Source: Clostridiaceae bacterium (GTDB lineage: Bacteria; Bacillota; Clostridia; Oscillospirales; Butyricicoccaceae). From it: DNA of 64,000 nt. Below are positions 50,652-59,576 of the stretch, piece by piece. Each line of letters opens with the position of its first letter. Position 1 is the stretch's first letter. Made by a program: the position numbers and the translations under genes. The DNA lies in the NCBI GenBank assembly GCA_009911355.1, contig QXXE01000005.1, forward strand, positions 1 through 64,000, in the 5' to 3' direction. The notes below the pieces were generated by a model, which was not told where the DNA came from, made no database searches, and saw nothing but the letters and a program-made list of their open reading frames with translations.

Positions 50652-51962
50652 TTATGCGCCGTAAGCTTTCGGGCTGCGGATGCCAAAGTCAGCCATGGCG
50701 TTGAGCAGCAGGTGGGTCACGGTCAGAGCGGTGAACATGGAAACGACAACGCCGATGCCAAGCGTAATCGCAAAGCCAACGATGGTGCCGGTGCCCATAA
50801 AGCCGAGGACAACGGCGGCGATCAGGGTCGTAACGTTCGAGTCCAGGATGGCGGCAAAGGCGCGCTTGAAGCCGGACTCAATAGAAGCCTTGACCGACTT
50901 GCCTGCGCGGAGCTCTTCCTTGATGCGTTCAAAAATGACAACATTCGCATCCACTGCCATACCGATGGACAGCAGGATGCCCGCGATGCCCGCGAGGGAC
51001 AAATTGACGTGGACAAGCCCGAAAATAACCGCTTCGACCGCGATATAGAACGCAAGGCCGATGCAGGAAACGATACCAGGCACGCGGTAAACTACCATCA
51101 TGAAGATCGCAATCAGAGCGATACCGATAGCGCCGGCAACCATCGAGGTGCGCAGCGCGTCCATGCCCAGCTGCGGGCCAACCGAGCGCAGCTCGACCTG
51201 CTCCAGCGTAAAGGGCATCTGGCCGATGTTGATGAGGTCGGCGAGGTTCTGCGCGGACTCCTGGTCAAAGGAACCGGAAATCACACAGGAATCGTTGTTG
51301 ATCTGGTACTCACAGCGCGGCATGGAAATCACATTTTCATCCATGACGATGGCGAGGAAATTGCTGCCGTCGGTGCGCCCGGAGATAGAGCCGGTCGCCT
51401 CGGCAAACTTGGCTGTGCCCTCGCTGGTGAAGTTGACGACAACGGCGTGCTCAGAAACCGGCGAACCGTTGACCGAGCCATAATAGTATTCGGCCTTGGC
51501 GATGTCCGAGCCAGTCAGCCAGACCTGGCCGTCGGCGTCCATAAAGAGCATCTGGGCGGTCGCGCCGAGCACCTGCACCGCTTCCTCGGGGTTCTTGATG
51601 TTCGGGATTTCCACATAAATGCGGGTGTCGCCCTTGAGCGCGACGGTTGCTTCGGTGTAGTTCTGCGCGGTCAGGCGGGCACGGACCATCGCGACAGCGA
51701 TATTCATATCGCTTGCGAGGTCGCCGGCGTAGCCCTCGGGGATGATGGCCTCATAGGTGATGGACGAGCCGCCGACGAGGTCAAGGCCGAGGCGGATACC
51801 GTGGGCCTGGTCGGTGACGGCGGGGATCAGGACGCGGCTGTCCTCGTCGCCCTCCTCGGGGGTGGTAAAGCCGCCCGGGATGCACAGTCCGGTGACCGCG
51901 GAAACGCCGAGCAGGGCAATCACCAGCAGCACCGCGACAAAGGACACAATACTTTTCTTCAA
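50652..51962 (-). CDS. secD: Protein translocase subunit SecD
   Basis: A 436-aa membrane protein, shorter than E. coli SecD as is usual in Clostridia. I choose TTG at 51962 (GGAGG, 7 nt upstream); the longer in-frame ATG at 52028 lacks an RBS and would start in the spacer. GIRLGLDLVGGSSITYEA, the periplasmic P1 domain, VISGSFDQESAQNLADLINIGQMPFTLEQVELRSVGPQLG, and the GMAVDANVVIFERIKEELRAG motif of SecD are all present. It precedes secF. Confidence 0.96.
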   Translation of the reverse strand: MKKSIVSFVAVLLVIALLGVSAVTGLCIPGGFTTPEEGDEDSRVLIPAVTDQAHGIRLGLDLVGGSSITYEAIIPEGYAGDLASDMNIAVAMVRARLTAQNYTEATVALKGDTRIYVEIPNIKNPEEAVQVLGATAQMLFMDADGQVWLTGSDIAKAEYYYGSVNGSPVSEHAVVVNFTSEGTAKFAEATGSISGRTDGSNFLAIVMDENVISMPRCEYQINNDSCVISGSFDQESAQNLADLINIGQMPFTLEQVELRSVGPQLGMDALRTSMVAGAIGIALIAIFMMVVYRVPGIVSCIGLAFYIAVEAVIFGLVHVNLSLAGIAGILLSIGMAVDANVVIFERIKEELRAGKSVKASIESGFKRAFAAILDSNVTTLIAAVVLGFMGTGTIVGFAITLGIGVVVSMFTALTVTHLLLNAMADFGIRSPKAYGA

Positions 51963-51989
51963 AACTGAAACCTCCATTTCATTTTTCGC

Positions 51990-52470
51990 ATACTTATTCA
52001 GTATAGGCTTTTTCGCAGCCAAAGTCAATCAAAAAGTCGAAATTTCCAGAAAAAGAAGCGGGCCGGGCTTCCTGCGGCAGGGCCCACGCAGCAGCAGCGG
52101 CACTCCCCCCGGCCCCCGCCGCGCCTTTTCTGGCGGCGGCGGGCGAAACAGCGCAGCCCCCAAGCGGACGGAGCCCGCCGGGAGAGGCGGGCGCGGTAGC
52201 GCAAAACGCCCCCCCTGCGTCTAAAACAAAGCGGGTTGCAACGGGCGGGAACGGGGGCGGCACGCAGAACCTAAAACCTCCCCCGTTTGCCGCCCGCCTG
52301 CGCCGCAGCCGCTTTGCAAGCCTTTGTGCGGCGCGCCCCTGAAAGGGGCGTGGCGTGCAGGCTTGCAGCACGCCCGAAACGGCCCGGAGGAGGGTTTGGG
52401 TGAGCCACGAGAGGGATAAGGGAACCATAGGTGCCCTTATCCCTTTCGTGAACCCCCCGTTCAGGGGGCC
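51990..52470. other. GC-rich structured spacer between purB and secD
   Basis: A 517-nt gap. Near the purB end is CACGARAGGGATAAGGG paired with CCCTTATCCCTTTCGTG (52406-52450) and a C6/G5 stem at 52453-52467. A G/C-run-rich tract without codon-like structure follows. A minus-strand reading frame of 159 codons exists but is low-complexity (Ala/Arg/Pro) with no domain. I favour a non-coding structured RNA or repeat, perhaps an extended 3' region of purB; unproven. Confidence 0.45.
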
Positions 52471-52479
52471 CAACGCTGT

Positions 52480-53910
52480 TTAGAGGGTGATCTCTACGCT
52501 CATATCTTCCCCGCCAAGCAGCGGCGCAATGCGCGGACGCACATATTCCGTCAGGAATTCCTCCACCTGCGCCGGGCAGCGCCCAATATACCGCTGCGGG
52601 TCTAACTCACCCATAATCTCCTCGCGCGTCAGCCCGAACATCGGGTCCGCCACAATCCGGTCAATCAAATCGTTCTCAAGCCCCTCTTCCTTGATCCGCC
52701 TGCCCGCCGCCATCGAATGCGTGCGGATGCGCTCATGCAGCTCCTGCCGGTCGCCCCCGCGCTTGACCGCGCTCATCATAATATTTTCCGTCGCCATAAA
52801 CGGCAGCTCATTCATCACCCGCTGATGGATCACCTTCGGATACACCACCAGCCCAGACGCTACGTTCAGCATGATATTCAGGATCGCATCGACCGCAAGG
52901 AATGCCTCCGGCACCGAAATGCGCTTGTTCGCCGAATCATCCAAAGTGCGCTCAAACCACTGGGTCGCCGCCGTGAACGCCGGGTTCAGGCTGTCGCAGA
53001 TGACATACCGCGCCAGCGCGCAGATGCGCTCAGAACGCATGGGGTTTCTCTTGTACGGCATCGCCGACGAACCGATCTGATGCGCCTCGAACGGCTCCTC
53101 AATCTCTTTCAGGTGCTGGAGCAGCCGCAGGTCGGTCGCAAACTTCGACGCCGACTGTGCAATGCCCGCCAGCGTCGCCAGCACCTGCGCGTCTACCTTC
53201 CGGGAATAGGTCTGCCCCGACACCGGGACAACACCCGCAAACCCAAAGTCTGCCGCGATCATGCGTTCCATCTCGCGGATCTTGCGGTCGTCGCCGTCGA
53301 ACAGCTCGACAAAGCTTGCCTGTGTGCCCGTCGTGCCCTTCGAGCCCAGCAGCCGCAGGCTGTCAATCCGGCCGCCGACCTCTTCCAGATCCATCATAAG
53401 CTCATTCATCCACAGCGTCGCACGCTTGCCGACGGTCGTCAGCTGCGCAGGCTGAAAATGGGTAAAGCCCAGCGTCGGCTGCGCCTTATGCTCATCGGCA
53501 AAGCCCGCCAACCTGTCCAGCACGGCCGCAAGCTTTTTCTGCACCAGCCGCAGGCCCTCGCGCAGCTGGATAATGTCGGTATTATCCCCCACGTAAGCGC
53601 TTGTCGCGCCCAGGTGAATAATCCCCGCCGCGCCGGGGGCGGCCTTGCCGAAGGTGTACACATGCGCCATGACGTCATGGCGCACCTCCTTCTCGCGCCT
53701 GCGCGCGGTCTCGTAGTCGATGTCGTCGATGTGCGCTTCCATCTCTGCGACCTGTTCTGCTGTGATGGGCAGGCCAAGCGCCATTTCGGCTTTTGCCAGC
53801 GAAACCCACAGCCGCCGCCAGGTGGAAAACTTCATATCGGGCGAGAAGATGTACAGCATTTCTTTGGATGCGTAGCGGGCTGAAAACGGGCTTTCATAAA
53901 CAGCGTTCAA
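52480..53910 (-). CDS. purB: Adenylosuccinate lyase
   Basis: Acts twice in purine synthesis (SAICAR to AICAR; adenylosuccinate to AMP). It is 476 aa. The superfamily signature is GSSAMPYKRNP (about residues 281-291), with the catalytic Ser in the mobile loop. HLGATSAYVGDNTD and FTHFQPAQLTTVGKRATLW are the other conserved motifs. ATG at 53910 follows GGAAGT. It is isolated from other pur genes. Confidence 0.97.
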   Translation of the reverse strand: MNAVYESPFSARYASKEMLYIFSPDMKFSTWRRLWVSLAKAEMALGLPITAEQVAEMEAHIDDIDYETARRREKEVRHDVMAHVYTFGKAAPGAAGIIHLGATSAYVGDNTDIIQLREGLRLVQKKLAAVLDRLAGFADEHKAQPTLGFTHFQPAQLTTVGKRATLWMNELMMDLEEVGGRIDSLRLLGSKGTTGTQASFVELFDGDDRKIREMERMIAADFGFAGVVPVSGQTYSRKVDAQVLATLAGIAQSASKFATDLRLLQHLKEIEEPFEAHQIGSSAMPYKRNPMRSERICALARYVICDSLNPAFTAATQWFERTLDDSANKRISVPEAFLAVDAILNIMLNVASGLVVYPKVIHQRVMNELPFMATENIMMSAVKRGGDRQELHERIRTHSMAAGRRIKEEGLENDLIDRIVADPMFGLTREEIMGELDPQRYIGRCPAQVEEFLTEYVRPRIAPLLGGEDMSVEITL

Positions 53911-53964
53911 AGTGGTACTTCCTTTCTATCCATAAATTTCACACGCAGATTGCCTTCGCGGCAA

Positions 53965-54062
53965 GCGGCAGGGGCGCCGCCCCTGCACCCCGCGCCTCCG
54001 CGGCGAGCGCCAAAGGGACTAGTCCCTTTGGAATCCCTCCTCTCGCCTGCGGGCGGAACGAA
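53965..54062. repeat. Modular palindromic repeat, copy I
   Basis: GGCAGGGGCGCCGCCCCTGC-type pairing, then a perfect palindrome of CCAAAGGGACT and its complement at 54010-54031 and an end module CTCGCCTGCGGGCGGAACG. Sequence is almost identical to copy A. Confidence 0.85.
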
Positions 54063-54144
54063 AGACAGGCTTGCGGCCCTTTTCTCAAAAGGGCTTGGTT
54101 CCGCACTTCCCATAAAGCCAATCAGCATATTTTTTACACAAATA

Positions 54145-54168
54145 GGGCGGACTGTTCCCAGTCCGCCT
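54145..54168 (-). terminator. Hairpin upstream of purB
   Basis: GGCGGACT and AGTCCGCC pair around GTTCCC. It lies between aspC and purB and could terminate aspC transcription; the tail has few T. Confidence 0.5.
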
Positions 54169-54274
54169 TATATTCTATCATTTGAGAGGGGAAAACACAA
54201 GAAAAATCGCGCTGCTGCGACAATTTTAGGCGTTTTCCATAAACGCCGCGCCCTGAACAGGCCAAAAAGCAGCG

Positions 54275-55480
54275 TTACGCGTTCTGAATAAACGCTTCCA
54301 GCCGGTCAAGCCCCTTGTCAATGTCCTCCATCGACGTTGCGTAGCTCCACCGGATGTAGCCCGGCGCTGCAAACGAGGCGCACGGTACCGTCGCAACCAG
54401 CCCTTTTTCAAGGAACAGCTGCGCAAAATCCTCGTCGCCCTCGATCACCTTTCCATACATCGTTTTCCCGATGAACGATTTCATGTTCATCATGACATAG
54501 AACGCACCCTGCGGCTTCAGGCACGACACGCCCTCGATTTTGTTCATGCGCTCTACAAGGTGGTTGCGGCGCACCTCGAACGCCTTGCGCATCTCTTCAA
54601 TGTCGTTCTGCGGCCCGGTCAGCGCTTCGATCGCCGCATACTGCGAGATCGAGCACGGGTTGGAGATCGAATGGCTGAGATAATTTGACATCATCTTTGC
54701 AAGGTACGGGTTGCACGCCGCATAGCCGATGCGCCAGCCGGTCATCGCATAGGATTTGGAAACGCCGTTGACAACGATCGTGCGGTTTTTCATATCCTCG
54801 CCGAATTGCACCAGCGAATAGAATTTCAGGCCGTCATAGATCAGGTTCGAATAGATGTCGTCGGCGATCACATACAGGTTATGCTTGCAGCACACCTCCG
54901 CGATCGCGGCAAGCTCTTCCTTCGTGTAAACCATGCCGGTCGGGTTCGAAGGCGAATTCATCATGAAGACCTTGGTCTTGTCGGTGATCACAGCTTCAAG
55001 CGCCGCAGGCTCGATCTTGAAGTGGTGTTCCTCTCCTGCCTCGCACAGCACCGGGATCGCCCCCGCCTGCCGTACCATCTCGCTGTAGGACACCCAATAC
55101 GGCGCACCGATGATGACCTCGTCGTGATAGTCGCACAGCACCTGGAGCGCCGTGTACAGCACATGCTTTGCACCCGAGGTGACGACAATCTGGTTCGGCT
55201 CGTAATCCAGATCGAAGTCTTTTTTGAAGCGCTGGCAGACCGCCTTTTTCAGCTTCGGCAGCCCGGAAGCGGGCGTGTATTTGGTCTTATTCTTGAAAAT
55301 TGCGGTGATTGCCGCGTCCTTGATGCGGTCAGGCGTGGGGAAGTCGGGCTCGCCCGCGCCGAAGCCGACAACGTCAATGCCGTTCAGCTTCATTTCCTTG
55401 AACATCGCGTCGATCGTCAGCGTCGTCGATGCCTGTACCTTAGATGCAATTTTGGAGATCGGCTTTAATTCCTGTGCCAT
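54275..55480 (-). CDS. Pyridoxal-phosphate aminotransferase, aspartate type (AspC/AspB-like)
   Basis: A 401-aa class I aminotransferase. Motifs: GFGAGEPDFPTPDRIKDAA near residues 39-57, the NPTGMVY loop, DDIYSNLIY and the PLP lysine in GVSKSYAMTGWRIGYA (about residue 240). Aspartate or related amino acids are likely substrates. ATG at 55480 follows GGGGG. It is monocistronic with its own promoter. Confidence 0.93.
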   Translation of the reverse strand: MAQELKPISKIASKVQASTTLTIDAMFKEMKLNGIDVVGFGAGEPDFPTPDRIKDAAITAIFKNKTKYTPASGLPKLKKAVCQRFKKDFDLDYEPNQIVVTSGAKHVLYTALQVLCDYHDEVIIGAPYWVSYSEMVRQAGAIPVLCEAGEEHHFKIEPAALEAVITDKTKVFMMNSPSNPTGMVYTKEELAAIAEVCCKHNLYVIADDIYSNLIYDGLKFYSLVQFGEDMKNRTIVVNGVSKSYAMTGWRIGYAACNPYLAKMMSNYLSHSISNPCSISQYAAIEALTGPQNDIEEMRKAFEVRRNHLVERMNKIEGVSCLKPQGAFYVMMNMKSFIGKTMYGKVIEGDEDFAQLFLEKGLVATVPCASFAAPGYIRWSYATSMEDIDKGLDRLEAFIQNA

Positions 55481-55526
55481 GTTTTTAATACCCCCTGAAA
55501 CGGTTCCATGTTTTTCGGTCTATTTT

Positions 55527-55554
55527 ATTATATCGCAGTTTTTTCATTTTGCAA
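55527..55554 (-). promoter_or_regulatory. Promoter of the aminotransferase gene
   Basis: On the minus strand TTGCAA (55554-55549) and TATAAT (55532-55527) are separated by 16 nt, about 50 nt from the start codon. Confidence 0.6.
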
Positions 55555-55559
55555 GTCCC

Positions 55560-55917
55560 GAAATAAAAAATTGCAGAATGGCACAAAAACAGAGGGTTCG
55601 CAAAGGGGTGTTCCGCTCAATTTGACCAAGGGTTTGCGGGATTCCTGCGAGCCGTGCGGCAGATTGCAGGAATCCCATCCTTTCCCGGCCAAACACAGGG
55701 GGGATGCCGCCTGTAGATTCGCAGCATGGACGCTGGAAACCACAGCGGCGGGGTGCCCGGCTGCCGTGGGCGGCTGGACGGCAAAATGCATCACAGCTGC
55801 GCCGGGGATGCATCCGGGCAGCGCCCCGCCCCACAGTGCGGGCGTCCCGCGAGGCGCGTCTGGCGGCAGTCAATCCCAGAAAAAGGGGCTTTCCGATAGA
55901 AACCCTTTCAGCAGCGC
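55560..55917. terminator. Spacer with SLH-gene terminator
   Basis: This 358-nt GC-rich stretch has no convincing gene. Near its right end (55879-55909, minus strand) GAAAGGGTTTC and GAAAGCCCCTTTTT form an intrinsic terminator for the SLH protein gene. Elsewhere only ordinary GC-rich sequence is seen. Confidence 0.6.
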
Positions 55918-57759
55918 TTAGCGCTTGCTGTTCCAAACCGCATCAAGGCGCGACTGCTCGTTTTCAATGTACTCCTTTTTGTAGGCGTCCGGGGTTTCAA
56001 TGCTCCAGCCTTTCTCCATTTCCGGACGGCCCGCTTTGTAGTCGCGGACGGTAATTTTACCCGTTGTGCCGTCGTAATAATAGGTGAACTGGTTGAAATG
56101 CTGCATACCAACGCTGGCTGAAGTGAAAAATTCACAGGAATTGTCGGAAGATACGTCATAGTCGGTGAAACCCGCGATTTCAATGCCAGCCGACGCGTCG
56201 ACCAGTGTAACCGGCTCGCGTTCGTCGTTGCGCATGACGACGATGGTATCGCCGCCAAGCCCGTTAATCCCGCCGAGAATCCGTTTGCCCGGGGCATGGG
56301 TCAGATAGAAAACAGGGTCGCCATAACGGTTCGCGGTGATATCCTGGACGGCAGTGTCCAGCATCTGGATCAGCTCGCCGGTCTCCTCATCGAAGCGGTA
56401 GAAGCCGCCCTCGCCGTAGAACAGGCGGTAGGAGAAATCGCTGCCGCGCTCTTCAACGGTGCGCGCCTCCGGCCTGCCGTCCAACATATCATGTGGGATC
56501 GTATAGCTGCTGACGGTTTCACCGGTTTCATTCAGGCGGCTGGAAAGGATGGTTTCGGTGCCGGTCACGGTTTGGGTTACATAAGCATTCGTACCGGTAA
56601 ATAGGATTTGGGACTCGCCCACATCACCCTGCGCGGCTGCTTCACGGATATGTACGCCGGTTTTGTCAATGGTACACACGCCGTTCTCAACCGCAAAAGC
56701 GAAGGAACCGCTGCTGGTGGTGGATTCTTCCAGATAGCTTTCGCCGATCGCGTCCTTGTCCAGTTCCAGCGTAACGGTATTGCCAGCAATGCTGAACAGC
56801 CGGCCGGTCTTGATTTCGGAGTCTTTTTCCAGCAGATAATCTTTACCGGTCTCTGCAATTGTGCCGAGAAGGATGCAACGGCTGTTGCTGCTGAGCACGG
56901 GCTGTTCGCCAAGCTTTTCGGCCTGCATGGTTTTCCAGTCGACGCGCCAAAATTCCAGCGTGTCGCCGGACTGGCGGGTAGCATAGTAAAACGGCTGTGG
57001 GCTGTTCACAGACTCCCCCACTTCCAGCAAACCTTCTTCGGAGCACTTCATGCGGGGAATCCCGGCGATCATGCAGGCGTCGCCTTCAAGGGCGGGGGGA
57101 AGCACGTCCCATGCCGCGCTGGTAAACTGTTCGGCGGTAAACACACCCTGTTCGGCGAGTTTTTTTGCGAGCGGCCGAATCTTGTCGTAGCCGTCACGGT
57201 AACACTCCATTGGCAGCGCGCGCACGGCCATTGCGACGGCATAGGAGCGGAGGAAGGGTTTCCCTTCCAGATTGGACGCTTCGGATTCGGTGAGCAGCAT
57301 ATTGGCCATATCATCCTCGCCGGTGAGGGCGCGTGACAGGAACGCCGCGAACTGCTGCGCGGTGACGGGCTGTGAAGACCCGTACAGCTTGCTGGAAACG
57401 CCGTAGGTCAGTTGATTGTGGTACAGCCAGCCGACCGCATCTTTGGCCCATGCGGGGACGTCGGTAAAGGGCACGGCATAGGCGCTTTTTTTTGCTTCGG
57501 CCTCGCCGCCGAGGAAGCGGCAGAGCATTGCGGCGGCTTCGGCGCGGGTCATGCCGCGGTCGAGTTCGAATCCCTTATCGGTGCCGAGGAACAGGCCGAG
57601 CTTGTTCAGCATTTCGGCTTGTGCCTGCGCGTCGCAGTTATAGGTTTCATGCTGGATTATGTTCATCTGGGAGTTCGTGTTGGGCACTTCGTAGGCGTAG
57701 GCGGCAACGCCGGAGGTCATCAGGGCGGCGGCAAGGGCGCCGGAGAGGATTCGTTTCAT
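55918..57759 (-). CDS. S-layer homology domain surface protein
   Basis: A 613-aa secreted protein. ATG at 57759 (MKRILSGALAAALMTSGVAAYAYE) gives a cleavable signal peptide with an AYA site. One to two SLH repeats are at about residues 45-165 (LGLFLGTDKGFELDRGMTRAEAAAMLCRFLGG, VPFTDVPAWAKDAVGWLYHNQLTYG, QPVTAQQFAAFLSRAL); they anchor to secondary cell-wall polymer. The rest is a beta-rich, propeller-like region with no named domain (YYATRQSGDTLEFWRVDWKT and later). Function unknown beyond surface attachment. Confidence 0.88.
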   Translation of the reverse strand: MKRILSGALAAALMTSGVAAYAYEVPNTNSQMNIIQHETYNCDAQAQAEMLNKLGLFLGTDKGFELDRGMTRAEAAAMLCRFLGGEAEAKKSAYAVPFTDVPAWAKDAVGWLYHNQLTYGVSSKLYGSSQPVTAQQFAAFLSRALTGEDDMANMLLTESEASNLEGKPFLRSYAVAMAVRALPMECYRDGYDKIRPLAKKLAEQGVFTAEQFTSAAWDVLPPALEGDACMIAGIPRMKCSEEGLLEVGESVNSPQPFYYATRQSGDTLEFWRVDWKTMQAEKLGEQPVLSSNSRCILLGTIAETGKDYLLEKDSEIKTGRLFSIAGNTVTLELDKDAIGESYLEESTTSSGSFAFAVENGVCTIDKTGVHIREAAAQGDVGESQILFTGTNAYVTQTVTGTETILSSRLNETGETVSSYTIPHDMLDGRPEARTVEERGSDFSYRLFYGEGGFYRFDEETGELIQMLDTAVQDITANRYGDPVFYLTHAPGKRILGGINGLGGDTIVVMRNDEREPVTLVDASAGIEIAGFTDYDVSSDNSCEFFTSASVGMQHFNQFTYYYDGTTGKITVRDYKAGRPEMEKGWSIETPDAYKKEYIENEQSRLDAVWNSKR

Positions 57760-57789
57760 AAAATCGACCTTTCTAAATGAAGATAGCAT

Positions 57790-57952
57790 GGGGGCTCTGC
57801 CCCGCGCCTGCGCGGCGGGCGGTCCTGCGCGGACGGCGGTCCTGCGCGGACAGCGGTCCTACGCGGACGGCGGCAGGGCTCTGCCCTGCACCCGCGATTT
57901 TTTTGTAAAAAAATCGAGTAAAAACTTCATCTCGCCTGCGGGCGGGACGGGG
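57790..57952. repeat. Modular palindromic repeat, copy J, with 17-bp tandem units
   Basis: It has three tandem 17-bp units, GGCGGTCCTGCGCGGAC and variants, at 57818-57834, 57835-57851 and 57852-57868. GGCAGGGC/GCCCTGC pairing, the A/T hairpin (CGATTTTTTT, GT, AAAAAAATCG) and the CGCCTGCGGGCGGGACG end follow. It lies between the SLH and gamma-lyase-family genes. Confidence 0.85.
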
Positions 57953-58047
57953 GCTCCTCAGACCGATACGCTTTCGCAAATCTTGAAAAAAATGGATATT
58001 TGGCATCGTCTTATGCCGTCCGCTTGCCGCGGACGGCTGGGAAAGAA

Positions 58048-59301
58048 TTATTTTTGGCTGTTGCGGATACGCTCCGCGGCAAGCAAAATGCCTGCCTTCC
58101 CCGATGAATAAGTCAGCCCGCCCTGCATATAACAGACGTAGGGCTCACGCATAGGCGCGTCGGCGGAAAGCTCGATGGACGCGCCCTGGACGAACGCACC
58201 CGCCGCCATAATGACTTCGTCGTCGTAGCCGGGCATTTCCCAGGGCTCCGGGGTAACAAACGAGTCGACCGGCGCGCCCGACTGAATCCCCTCGCAGAAG
58301 CGGCGCAGCGGCTCCGGCGCGCCGAATGCGATCGTCTGGATAATGTCGTGGCGTACCTCTTCTGCCTTTGGACGCACTTCATAGCCGAGAAGTTCCATTA
58401 CCTTCGCACAGAAAATCGCTGTTTTCAGCGCCTGTGCGGTGGTATGCGGCGCGAGGAACAATCCCTGGTAGAGCAGACGGTTCTGTCCCATTGTACAGCC
58501 GCATTCGCCGCCGATGCCAGGGGCGGTCAGCCGGTAGGACGCATTTTCGACCAGATCCGCACGTCCCGCAATGTACCCACCGGTCGGCGCAAGCCCGCCG
58601 CCGGGATTTTTGATAAGCGAGCCTGCAATGATATCCGCACCGACCTGCGTGGGTTCCAGCTCCTCGACGAACTCGCCGTAGCAGTTATCGACCATGATCA
58701 CCGCTTCTGGGTTCACGCGGCGCACAGTTTCGCAGACCTCGCCAATCTGCTCGCAGGACAGTGATTCGCGCACCGCGTAACCCTTCGAGCGCTGGATAAA
58801 GACCAGCTTGACTGCCGGGTCAGCCGCTGCCATGCCGATTGCGGGCAGGTCGGGGAGCCCGTACTTCATGTCCACCTGCCGGTAGCCGATGCCATAGCTT
58901 TTCATGCTGCCACACTGGTCGCCGGTGATCGTGTTTTGCAGGGTATCATATGCCGCGCCGGTCACGCTGAGCACCGTGTCGCCCGTCTTGACCGCCGAGA
59001 ACATCGCGCAGCACAGCGCATGCGTACCGTTGACAAAGCCAATCCGCACGAGCGCAGCCTCCGTACCGAAAATACCGGCATAAATTTTGTCGAGCCGGTC
59101 GCGGCCCGCGTCATCATAGCCATATCCGGTCGTGCCCGCGAACAGATTGTCGCTGACGCGGTGTTTGCGGAACTCAGCAAGCACCTTTTCGGTGTTGCGG
59201 TCGCAGATCCGGTCAATGCGCGAAAAATACGGTGCGACAATGCGCTCAGCCTGTTCGCCGAGCGCATATATCTCATCCGAAATACCAAGATAATTATTCA
59301 T
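58048..59301 (-). CDS. Methionine gamma-lyase family protein (aluminium-resistance type)
   Basis: A 417-aa PLP enzyme of the PF06838 family, annotated as aluminium-resistance protein in older databases. ATG at 59301 follows GAGGATC; the longer frame to 59580 runs into repeat K. GTTGYGYDDAGRDRLDKIYAGIFGTEAALVR, FVNGTHALCCAMFSAVKTGDTV, VMVDNCYGEFVEE-like MVDNCYGEFVEELEP and SLIKNPGGGLAPTGGYIAG (PLP Lys) are conserved. Its exact substrate is unclear; a sulphur-amino-acid lyase is possible. Confidence 0.88.
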   Translation of the reverse strand: MNNYLGISDEIYALGEQAERIVAPYFSRIDRICDRNTEKVLAEFRKHRVSDNLFAGTTGYGYDDAGRDRLDKIYAGIFGTEAALVRIGFVNGTHALCCAMFSAVKTGDTVLSVTGAAYDTLQNTITGDQCGSMKSYGIGYRQVDMKYGLPDLPAIGMAAADPAVKLVFIQRSKGYAVRESLSCEQIGEVCETVRRVNPEAVIMVDNCYGEFVEELEPTQVGADIIAGSLIKNPGGGLAPTGGYIAGRADLVENASYRLTAPGIGGECGCTMGQNRLLYQGLFLAPHTTAQALKTAIFCAKVMELLGYEVRPKAEEVRHDIIQTIAFGAPEPLRRFCEGIQSGAPVDSFVTPEPWEMPGYDDEVIMAAGAFVQGASIELSADAPMREPYVCYMQGGLTYSSGKAGILLAAERIRNSQK

Positions 59302-59387
59302 CGTGATCCTCGTTTTTTCAAAACTCATCAAACTTGCGTACATACTGATACAGCCGGCTTCCCATTCCCTGCATAAAAGGCAAATCA

Positions 59388-59417
59388 CCCAGCCCGCTGC
59401 CATAATGGCGGGCTGGG
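59388..59417 (-). terminator. Candidate terminator of the wecB unit
   Basis: CCCAGCCCGC and GCGGGCTGGG form a 10-bp GC stem around TGCCATAATG, between the anchored protein gene and the gamma-lyase-family gene. Few T follow, so it may be only a structural hairpin. Confidence 0.45.
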
Positions 59418-59447
59418 CTGCCGGGCAGTAAGGGTCTGCGGAAAACC

Positions 59448-59572
59448 CGCCCCGCCCGCAGGCGGTGAAAGGGATTCCAAAGGGACTAGTCCCTTTGGCG
59501 CCGTCCGCGTAGGACCGCCGTCCGCGTAGGACCGCCGTCTGCGCAGGACTGCCGTCCGCGCAGGACTGCCGC
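59448..59572. repeat. Modular palindromic repeat, copy K, with 17-bp tandem units
   Basis: CCCGCCCGCAGGCGG, GGGATT, the palindrome CCAAAGGGACT plus its complement (59477-59498), then four tandem 17-bp units, GTCCGCGTAGGACCGCC and variants, at 59503-59519, 59520-59536, 59537-59553 and 59554-59570. The repeated units read as amino acids in one frame by chance. Confidence 0.85.
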
Positions 59573-59576
59573 GCAA

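Larger units (their letters stand above)
53911..54274. other. Intergenic region between aspC and purB
   Basis: It holds repeat copy I and a hairpin at 54145-54168. No gene is seen. Confidence 0.5.

Noticed and set aside
51994-52473. 159-codon minus-strand reading frame as a protein
   Set aside because: It is compositionally GC-driven (Ala, Arg, Pro, Gly), has no family likeness, and coincides with strong hairpins.
57790-59572. Repeat copies as a CRISPR array
   Set aside because: The 17-bp units are directly adjacent with no spacers, and no cas genes are present.
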